The translations under genes and the position numbers were made by a program. Below the pieces are notes generated by a model. It made no database searches and was not told the DNA's origin. It was given only the letters and a program-made list of their open reading frames with translations. From G963663525 sp963663525 (GTDB lineage: Bacteria; Myxococcota_A; SURF-8; G963663525): DNA of 64,000 nucleotides. Location of the stretch: positions 1 to 64,000 of the forward strand of contig CAXXHC010000004.1 in the NCBI GenBank assembly GCA_963663525.2, read 5' to 3'. How positions within the stretch are numbered: the first letter of the stretch is position 1; every line of letters starts with the position of its first letter. Of the stretch, positions 1 to 9,000 are shown piece by piece.

Positions 1-2
1 AG

Positions 3-920
3 ATGCTTTTAAACGCGAAGCGATATCACAGGATCAGTGAAGCGACTCCCCCCGAATGGTACGCCAAGTTATCGGCTTTCCTTGAAACAAGCGGCATGGA
101 ACTGAATCCACCGAGCAGTCGTCCGAGCAATCGGGAGGAAAGCTTCGATCCAGATGCTTTACGAAGGGAACTCAATAAAATTCGGCAGCTTAGTTTGCAG
201 AGCCCCGAGAAATTCGCCCAAGTAGTTGCGGACGACCCTTCTGGTGGAGATGATCCGATATCGACCTTTCTTCTCGAACGTGTATGCTATGCGTGTCACG
301 GGCTTGTGGACCGAATCGCCAGCATCTCAAAGCTTGACGGCAAAGAGGATGCGAACAATATGACAGAGCCAGTCTATAATCATCTTCTTGGCGAATTCCT
401 ACGGCAACAATCATTCGTCTTGAAGCAACCAAATGTGACATGCGGCTCCGAGTGTGGATACTCGGAAAAGGGCAAGGGTGCAGGGGAACTGGATATTCAA
501 GTCCGCTGGGGCGGCTCCGTAATTGGCACGACAATCGAGGCGTTGCGGATCGGGAGCGCAAAAACCGTTCTTTCATCTGAAGACCAAAATCACATCATCC
601 GCCATGCAACGAAATTACATCAGAATTACGACCGCACCAATACCTGTCTGTTCCTCGTAAATTATGTTCGGGGAAGCAACTTCGCCGATGTGGTGGGTTG
701 GTATGGAAATTACATTCGTTCAGGCGAATATAGCAAACACATTGAGGACAATGGCTTCCAGTGCAAGATTGAAAGCCTCGATATGAAACCCGACAATCGC
801 AGCATAAAGTGCTTCAAGGAGGTATTTCAAAAAGGTAGTGATAAGGCGAATCACGCTTTACCACCATGCACGATCTTTCATCTGCTCGTCAATTTGAACA
901 ATCCTTACAGTTTGAGTTGA
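3..920 (+). CDS. hypothetical protein, possible PD-(D/E)XK nuclease-like fold
   Basis: 305 residues if the ATG at position 3 is the start. Only two bases precede it in the window, so the gene may be 5'-truncated and no ribosome site can be judged. I do not recognise a named family. Around residues 155-185 there is a Gly-Glu-Leu-Asp-Ile strand, then a hydrophobic strand ending Ile-Glu-Ala-Leu. This spacing resembles the D...ExK core of restriction-endonuclease-like folds, although the lysine position is Leu. The following helix-strand segment (HATKLHQNYDR, then CLFLVNYV) also fits such folds. No membrane segment or signal peptide is visible. It lies just upstream of an ISL3 insertion and has no operon partner in view. 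The nuclease assignment is inference from pattern only. Confidence 0.5.
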   Translation: MLLNAKRYHRISEATPPEWYAKLSAFLETSGMELNPPSSRPSNREESFDPDALRRELNKIRQLSLQSPEKFAQVVADDPSGGDDPISTFLLERVCYACHGLVDRIASISKLDGKEDANNMTEPVYNHLLGEFLRQQSFVLKQPNVTCGSECGYSEKGKGAGELDIQVRWGGSVIGTTIEALRIGSAKTVLSSEDQNHIIRHATKLHQNYDRTNTCLFLVNYVRGSNFADVVGWYGNYIRSGEYSKHIEDNGFQCKIESLDMKPDNRSIKCFKEVFQKGSDKANHALPPCTIFHLLVNLNNPYSLS

Positions 921-997
921 CGATAAAGTGCGAAAAATTCTTTGCGCTATTCAAAAAGCCGGTTGGAAACCAATGTATTGCGAGGATGGTTTTATGA

Positions 998-2509
998 GCC
1001 TCCTCGCTATTTACTGTGGGTAAGCAGTTTCATCTGCGGCAGGTCGAAGTCTAGCTTTCCAGCGACGAGGAAGATCATGGTTCGAAGCTTCCTAAACGAC
1101 CTGAACCCTCTGGCCTTGCGCTTGGCCGCCTGAATTATACCGTTGATGCCTTCCACCAGCCCTTGTGTCAAACCTGACTGAAACCACCGCAATACCCCAT
1201 CCCAGTGGGTCTTGATCGTTTTGGCTACCTTGATCATCGGCGGCAGTTGGCTGTGCGTGGCCCAGAAATACCAGTACTGCAACTGCTTCTCACCGTCATC
1301 TGGATGGCCTGCGTAGTCGGCATATACCGACTGAAGCGTCTCTTTGAGCCGATAGCCCCTGGCCGTTTTCAGCGTGCTGTCTTTCAACTCATCGAACTTC
1401 TCTCGCTCTTTGTCCGTAAGGTTTTGCTCGTTTTTCAACCAGACCCATCTCGTCTTTTCCAACTCAGTCCTGTCTTGGCGCTCCTCACGCCGCACCTCGT
1501 CCACGGCCTTGTTGACAAGCTTCATCACGTGGAAGCGGTCGAAGGTCATCGCCGCATCGGGAAACTGTTTCCCAACCCCCTTGATGAACGCCGCTGACAT
1601 GTCCATGCTGAACTCTTTCACCTGTTCGGGTTTACCGCCGTGAGCGTGAAGCTCAGCCTCGAAGCCCGCCACCGTCCGGTGGTCTTTGCCGGGCTCCACG
1701 TGCAGAACCTTCGCCTCGTCCATGTCCACGAACACCGTCACGTAGTCGTGCCCACGGGAACGGCTGGTTTCATCCACGCCCACCGCTTCGACCTCGGACC
1801 AGTCCTGCTTCGCCAGACTCGAGTCCACATAGTATTCCAGCACCCGCCAGATCCGCGTGTCGTGCTCACCAAGTATTTCGCCGATCCCCTTGGGCGTCAT
1901 GCCCTTTCTGGCCATAAGCAGTACCAGCGCCTCAAAAAGCAGCGTGAACCCCGCACCAGGACGCGCCCAAGGTACCTCCACCGTTTTTACTCCGTGTTCA
2001 GGGCATTTGATCCGGGGTAGGCGTGCGTGAAGATACGCCTCGTGCTGAAAAAAGTTCAGATGTCGCCAACTCCTCTCGTTCGTATCGTGAACCCCGCAAG
2101 CCACCTCGCATTGCGGGCACGCAAACCGGCTCCCGGCGGGAAAATCCAGGTACAGATCCAACCGGTGGCGCTCGGCGTCAAAGTCAATATCCACCACCTC
2201 CCAGGGAGGGGTCAATCCAAGAGCCATCGTGAAAAGTCCGCGCTCGTCCATCTCTTGCTCCTTCAGTGTGCAAAGGTTACACTGGCAGAACTTCGGCGGA
2301 GGATAAGGCAACGCGGGGACGCGACCCGAGCGCCGTCGAAGGTCCGAACCTGGAAAGGAGGGGGAAACCTCTCCTTTTCTCTTTATCCCTTATTACAACA
2401 ACCAGGTTTGGACTTCAAAGCGATAAATCCCAGGGGTGCGGGGACGGGTCCCCGGATCGGCGAAGCCGATGCATAAGCTGCCGTTACCCACACTAAACAG
2501 CGAAGAGCC
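998..2509 (-). mobile_element. complete ISL3-family insertion sequence with 8-bp target duplication
   Basis: The element is 1512 bp. Imperfect 26-bp terminal inverted repeats (22 of 26 matching) lie at 998-1023 and 2484-2509; their inner part reads TGTGGGTAA on both ends. The flanking octamer TTTTATGA occurs exactly at 990-997 and 2510-2517, the 8-bp duplication typical of ISL3. One transposase gene fills the element on the minus strand and its stop lies inside the left inverted repeat. The uninterrupted reading frame and exact duplication indicate a recent insertion. The right inner part (about 2270-2480) is non-coding and holds the transposase promoter region. Confidence 0.93.
1007..2251 (-). 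CDS. ISL3-family transposase
   Basis: DDE transposase that catalyses cut-and-paste movement of the surrounding element. 414 residues from the ATG at 2251, chosen because AAGGAG lies six bases upstream; a start 60 bases earlier lacks this. The order is: an N-terminal zinc-binding region with CPQC and a later CPEHG, a helix-turn-helix stretch (MTPKGIGEILGEHDTR), then the catalytic domain. Candidate catalytic residues are the Asp in AVGVDETSRSRGHDY, the Asp in FSMDMSAAF and the Glu in GLVEGINGIIQAAKRKARG. The C terminus (LPQMKLLTHSK) runs into the left terminal repeat, as in other family members. Length matches the family and no frameshift is seen, so it is probably active. Confidence 0.93.
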   Translation of the reverse strand: MDERGLFTMALGLTPPWEVVDIDFDAERHRLDLYLDFPAGSRFACPQCEVACGVHDTNERSWRHLNFFQHEAYLHARLPRIKCPEHGVKTVEVPWARPGAGFTLLFEALVLLMARKGMTPKGIGEILGEHDTRIWRVLEYYVDSSLAKQDWSEVEAVGVDETSRSRGHDYVTVFVDMDEAKVLHVEPGKDHRTVAGFEAELHAHGGKPEQVKEFSMDMSAAFIKGVGKQFPDAAMTFDRFHVMKLVNKAVDEVRREERQDRTELEKTRWVWLKNEQNLTDKEREKFDELKDSTLKTARGYRLKETLQSVYADYAGHPDDGEKQLQYWYFWATHSQLPPMIKVAKTIKTHWDGVLRWFQSGLTQGLVEGINGIIQAAKRKARGFRSFRKLRTMIFLVAGKLDFDLPQMKLLTHSK

Positions 2510-2517
2510 TTTTATGA

Positions 2518-3094
2518 TCCCTTGCCTTGACCGCGCGGGATTCGAACCTACCGTTTTTTACCGAAATCCACAGCTTCATAACATGCCGGAATCATAAAGA
2601 AATAGCTAGAGACCGAAAATGGACAACCTCGGGACTAGTCCCCAGCTTTTGGAGACAGAGACGGAGAAACGGTGAGAAAACATACGAAATGGGCGAAACG
2701 GAGGCAAGAACGGTCCCCAGCCTTTAGCGATCTAGAAAGCAGGCCAGATCGTAAAAGCTTTAAAGATTCAGCACTTATACGCCGGATTCCCAAACGACAA
2801 CCGGCCCGGTGATTTCTCACAGAGCCGGTTGTTTCTTGAGTGATTGGTGGAGCAATGCAGTCGTGGCGTCGAAAATTCTCTGTTTTGAGCCAGTTTGTAA
2901 CTACCTGAATTTGTTCAGGTTATTTTTTGAAACAGAGAACGTTTCGAAACTGAAAATCGGTAGGCAATAATGCGTTCGAACTTTTCTCTTGATTTTATTG
3001 AGTTTTTTTCATTTTCTCACCAATTTTCTCCAGTCCGAAATCGGAGAGAGTTCGATTTTGAATTCCTTTCGGTATGCAGAAATCATTTTCAAAC
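2518..3094. other. non-coding stretch with tRNA T-arm-like remnant and hairpins
   Basis: No credible gene. Just right of the ISL3 duplication, the minus strand reads GGTTCGAATCCCGCGCGGTC (2533-2552), which looks like the T-arm and 3' acceptor side of a tRNA. No D-arm, anticodon arm or matching 5' acceptor follows, so at most it is a remnant such as an old integration site. At 2798-2805 and 2824-2831 the octamers CAACCGGC and GCCGGTTG form a hairpin followed by TTTCTT. A second, nested hairpin at 2876-2939 is listed separately. The 3' end of the large surface-protein gene (minus strand) enters this stretch from the right. Confidence 0.5.
2876..2939 (+). repeat. nested perfect inverted repeats (terminator-like structure)
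   Basis: Outer arms TTCTCTGTTT (2876-2885) and AAACAGAGAA (2930-2939) are perfectly complementary. Inside them ACCTGAA (2903-2909) and TTCAGGT (2914-2920) form a 7-bp stem with a TTTG loop, followed on the plus strand by TATTTTTTG. The inner stem plus T-run looks like an intrinsic terminator for plus-strand transcription. The outer arms could fold as an alternative structure. No gene clearly needs a plus-strand terminator here, so the role is uncertain. Confidence 0.5.
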
Positions 3095-6000
3095 TCATCT
3101 CCATTCCCTTCTGTAAATCCAGACAAAGCAAAATAGGAGCCCCAGGAACAATACTCCGATATTCTCCGTGCTATGGCATCCTCCACCACCGCCAAAGATA
3201 CTAGTGGATGGTGTTATTTCATCATCCAAATCGGCATCTTCATCGTTTTGATCGCCATCAATGGTATTATCCCTGTCCTCCTCAATGTCTCCGTCGGGAA
3301 TACTTTCATTGATATCTGCTTCCGTCGGTTCGTCCAGATCATCGTCCAGGTCGAAATCGTCATCTAGATCAAGATCATCATCTGAATCGAGGTCGTCTTC
3401 GAACTCTGTATCTTGCTCTGGTTCTAAGTCGAGATCTTCGTCTCCATCGACAATTGCTTCCTTTTCAACCAGAATCTCAAAGCTTCCAGCCGTTTCATAG
3501 GAAACAGAATCGATGGAGAACAAAGCCGTTGTCTCGTTACGATCGCCATTTACCACGATTGGACCATAGGACTCAATTTCACCAGGACCAGCTCCATTGA
3601 GACTGTATGTACAGGAAATGGGATCACAGGAATCAATTAACACAATTGCCAGATCTGCTGTATCTTCAGGATCGACGGTTATCCAATAGCTACCGGGTTG
3701 CAAATCGACTTCGAAGAATATATCCGGTCCCGAAAGAGCTTTTTCGCTGCAGGGTACATCCGGAGTGAACGCGTTGATCATCCCATCCGTCGTGAAGTTC
3801 TCTGGAGAATCCACCTGGAGTTGAATTGGCATGTCACAGACTTCACCATCATTGATCGATACGCATTGACCATCGTAGCAGCGCTCCTGTCCCTCTTCGG
3901 CTGCATCGCAAAATACGCCGTTATCCGAGTAAATCACCTCGCAACCTCCCATACCGTCACAATTCGACGCTACCTCGCAGATACCCGGTTCACAGAGGTG
4001 TTGGATCCCGCTACAAAAGCCCTCGCCATCGCATTGGTCGGAATACGTGCAACGATCTGAATCATCGCACGGGGTGTTTTCAGCTAGGTGATTCGGTTGA
4101 CAAGTACCTAATCCATCACACATGTCCTGGCCTGAGCAATCCGTCGTATTTTCACCGCAAGGTGTATCTTGCACTACGAAAGACCACGCGTCTGTACTTT
4201 GAGCAGGTTGGCATGATTCACAATCATTGTCTGAATTCAGTTCACCTGTCTCTATGCAACGGTTGTCGATCAGGCAAACGTCGGCACCTAGCAGATGAGT
4301 GCAGATCCCTTCATCGCAAATATCAGTCGTACAATCCAGATTGTCACTTGTACACGATTCACCGTTATTAATAATGAAGCATCCGTCACAACAGGAATTC
4401 ACTTCCGCGCATGTGCAAGTTTCTCCAAGGCAGATTCCATCTAAACATTGATCATTATGAGTATCCGGGTTGTTATCATCACATTCCGTTCCATTTTCGG
4501 TAAACCCGTAGTCCGTACAGGAGCCCGAGCCGTCACAGTAGTCTTGGTTCACACACTCCGTTCCAGCATCACCGCAGGTGGTACTCGTATCGAAATCGTT
4601 CAACTGGCACGTTCCAGATCCGTCACAGGTATCTTGACCGGAGCATTCTGTCGGAGCATCGCCGCAGGTCGTATCGGCGGCCACAAACCCGTTGTCGTTG
4701 CAGGATCCTGAGCCGTCACAGTAGTCTTGATTCACACATTCCGTTCCATCGTCTCCACAGGTGGTACTTGTATCGAAGTCGTTTGCTTGGCATGTACCTG
4801 ACCCATCGCAAGTATCCTGGCCCGAGCACTCACTCGGACCGTTGCCGCAACTTGTATCGGCAGCTACGAAGCCGTTGTCCGTACAGCTTCCCGATCCGTC
4901 GCAGTAGTCCTGATTGATGCATTCCGTCCCGTCGTCGCCGCAAGTCGTCGAGGTATCGAAATCATTGGCCTGGCAGACGCCCGACCCGTCGCAGGTATCC
5001 TGGCCGGAACATTCGGTCGGCCCATCGCCGCAGGAAGTGTCCGACGCCACAAAGCCGTTGTCCGTACAGCTTCCCGATCCGTCGCAGTAATCCTGGTTCA
5101 CGCACTCCGTCCCCGCGTCGCCGCAGGTGGTGGTGCCGGGTTCGTGATTGACTTGGCAGGTTCCCGAACCATCGCAGCTGTCGGGGTTATCGCACTCCGT
5201 GTCCGACGCATCTCCACAGGCCGTGTCCGCTGCTACAAAGCCATTGTCGTGGCAGGAACCAGACCCGTCGCAGTAGTCCTGATTGATGCATTCCGTCCCG
5301 TCGTCGCCGCAAGTCGTCGAGGTATCGAAATCATTGGCCTGGCAGACGCCCGACCCGTCGCAGGTATCCTGGCCGGAACATTCGGTCGGCCCATCGCCGC
5401 AGGAAGTGTCCGCCGCCACAAAGCCGTTGTCCGTACAGCTTCCCGATCCGTCGCAGTAATCCTGGTTCACGCACTCCGTTCCATCATTCCCACAGGTGGT
5501 ACTCGTGTCGAAATCGTTCGACTGGCACGTTCCAAGTCCGTCACAGGTGTCCTGTCCTGAGCACTCGGTTGGACCATCACCGCAGGATGTATCGGCAGCT
5601 ACGAAACCGTTGTCGTTGCAGGATCCTGAGCCGTCACAGTAGTCTTGATTCACGCATTCCGTTCCATCGTCTCCACAGGTGGTACTTGTATCGAAGTCGT
5701 TTGCTTGGCATGTACCTGACCCATCGCAAGTATCCTGGCCCGAGCACTCACTCGGACCGTTGCCGCAACTTGTATCGGCAGCTACGAAGCCGTTGTCCGT
5801 ACAGCTTCCCGATCCGTCGCAGTAGTCCTGATTGATGCATTCCGTCCCGTCGTCGCCGCAAGTCGTCGAGGTATCGAAATCATTGGCCTGGCAGACGCCC
5901 GACCCGTCGCAGGTATCCTGGCCGGAACATTCGGTCGGCCCATCGCCGCAGGAAGTGTCCGACGCCACAAAGCCGTTGTCCGTACAGCTTCCCGATCCGT

Positions 6001-9000
6001 CGCAGTAATCCTGGTTCACGCACTCCGTCCCCGCGTCGCCGCAGGTGGTGGTGCCGGGTTCGTGATTGACTTGGCAGGTTCCCGAACCATCGCAGCTGTC
6101 GGGGTTATCGCACTCCGTGTCCGACGCATCTCCACAGGCCGTGTCCGCTGCTACAAAGCCATTGTCGTGGCAGGAACCAGACCCGTCGCAGTAGTCCTGA
6201 TTGATGCATTCCGTCCCGTCGTCGCCGCAAGTCGTCGAGGTATCGAAATCATTGGCCTGGCAGACGCCCGACCCGTCGCAGGTATCCTGGCCGGAACATT
6301 CGGTCGGCCCATCGCCGCAGGAAGTGTCCGCCGCCACAAAGCCGTTGTCCGTACAGCTTCCCGATCCGTCGCAGTAATCCTGGTTCACGCACTCCGTTCC
6401 ATCATTCCCACAGGTGGTACTCGTGTCGAAATCGTTCGACTGGCACGTTCCAAGTCCGTCACAGGTGTCCTGTCCTGAGCACTCGGTTGGACCATCACCG
6501 CAGGATGTATCGGCAGCTACGAAACCGTTGTCGTTGCAGGATCCTGAGCCGTCACAGTAGTCTTGATTCACGCATTCCGTTCCATCGTCTCCACAGGTGG
6601 TACTTGTATCGAAGTCGTTTGCTTGGCATGTACCTGACCCATCGCAAGTATCCTGGCCCGAGCACTCACTCGGACCGTTGCCGCAACTTGTATCGGCAGC
6701 TACGAAGCCGTTGTCCGTACAGCTTCCCGATCCGTCGCAGTAGTCCTGATTGATGCATTCCGTCCCGTCGTCGCCGCAAGTCGTCGAGGTATCGAAATCA
6801 TTGGCCTGGCAGACGCCCGACCCGTCGCAGGTATCCTGGCCGGAACATTCGGTCGGCCCATCGCCGCAGGAAGTGTCCGACGCCACAAAGCCGTTGTCCG
6901 TACAGCTTCCCGATCCGTCGCAGTAATCCTGGTTCACGCACTCCGTCCCCGCGTCGCCGCAGGTGGTGGTGCCGGGTTCGTGATTGACTTGGCAGGTTCC
7001 CGAACCATCGCAGCTGTCGGGGTTATCGCACTCCGTGTCCGACGCATCTCCACAGGCCGTGTCCGCTGCTACAAAGCCATTGTCGTGGCAGGAACCAGAC
7101 CCGTCGCAGTAATCCTGGTTTACGCACTCCGTCCCGTCGTCGCCGCAAGTCGTCGAGGTATCGAAATCATTGGCCTGGCAGACACCCGACCCGTCGCAGG
7201 TATCCTGGCCGGAACATTCGGTCGGCCCATCGCCGCAGGTATCTCCAACATGAGAGGTTGGATCTTTTACGCAGACATAACTGTTATCACCTGTCGATGA
7301 ACAAACACCCGTGTTGCATTGGTCACTTTGTGCCGAGCAATCAGGAGCTTCTCCCGCCATGCAGAACCCGGTTTGGCAATAATCAAGAGTGCACCCATTA
7401 GCATCCAGGTTACATATGCTACCATCCGGAAATGCGCTGCAAGTTCCTTCGTTTCCCGGTAATGAACATGAGTAACAATCTTCAGGGCATTCCGTTGCAC
7501 AGCAAACCCCCTCAACACAAACATTGGATTTGCATTCCTGATCGCTGTCACACCAATCACCGTTTGCACCCAAAGCCAATTCATCGATAAGGGCTATTCT
7601 TCCTCTAAAACTTAGAATCGGATCATCCCACATCTCATAGACGACGACCAGTTTCCCGTTAACTGTGGTAGTGCATCTTGGAGTCTTTACTCCGATTTCC
7701 ACTGATAGATATCTAGGATTCCTGTCCATGATTTTCAACGGTTGACCTAAACCATAATCTTTTATCCGGATCATCTTTAATCGGCTGAATCCATTGTCTA
7801 AATTGTTCCAGATTGCGAAATATTGGTCCCCAACCGAGCAAATAGATAGACCATCAAATGACGAATAGCCTGTTTGCTCTGCCGGTATGGTTAAAGGAGA
7901 TGCAATCAAGCTTCCTTCCTGGTTAATTTTTTGAAGTTTTATCTTTTTACTGCCAGAAATGTATGAGCCGATTAAACATTCGCCGTCTCGGCAATCCAAA
8001 CCAGTAATTGAACCACCATCCGCGAACAGAGTCTTAGTTTGGCTCACCGTACCGTCGCGATTGACGTTGTTGTAAGCGGTTCCAGGTCCTAGTATGTGGA
8101 AATAGTCGCCGTCAAAGCTTATTTCATTGAAGCTATCCACCGCACTACCTGCGCGAATATCGAATCCGCTGCCATCTAAAATGGTTCCTTCGGGTGAAAG
8201 TCGAGTTCCCCTAACCCCGTTTGATGTGGCCCATATGATTAAATATTCATTGATACCCCATGCCAGATTGGGATTGGATCCAACATCTGAGATGGTGATC
8301 GTTCCGGGCGGGTAGATTATCCAACCGTGTTCCTTCCTATGAAATTCACCAAGGATGCCATTTTGATCGCTTTTCCAAATTAAAAGAAACTTCGTGTCAT
8401 CCGTAGCTACTCTTGGATAGGCATAGTAACCGACTTTATCTTCGTCCACGATGTAATACTCCCCCAGATTACACGAACTACCGATACAGATACCGGAACT
8501 ATCAAAAAGGCTTCCCAAAACGACCCGATTCATTGGCGGATTTTGAGTCCACGAAACGAAAATGGTGTTTCCAGCCGCGCTAGCGTCAAGTCGCTCCTGA
8601 GGGCTTGCACCAAGCGAAGGATTATCTATCGGATTTGGTACCGAACCATCGGCCATTATACTCCGAGATTCAATGGGGAAAGAGCTCCACTCTTGGTAAT
8701 TTAAAAGTACCCAATACACGTTCCAACCGGTAGCACCGTCAGTGGCAACCAAAACAGGGTCAAATCTGGAATTGGGAGCCGCAATTTCAATAGGATCGGT
8801 ATCAAGCGGCACTCCATCCCCCGAAAACCTTTTCCCATATATCCCATAATACTGAGGAACTGGGCTGTCGCCATGAGACCAAGCCAAAAGAAAAGAGTCT
8901 GTAGATTCTAAATAGGCTGCTCCAAAGTCCTGCCAAAAAGGCTCAACGCTATAGATCAATTTTCGCTCAATTTCCTGGCCATCGGATAATGAAAAACGGG

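Noticed and set aside
2535..2552. complete tRNA gene
   Set aside because: Only a T-arm-like block is present; no D-arm, anticodon arm or matching acceptor strand could be found on either side, nor after removing the ISL3 element.
4480..7245. CRISPR-like repeat array
   Set aside because: The repeats are in-frame coding units of one protein with no constant spacers; the period is 918 bp and about 90 bp.
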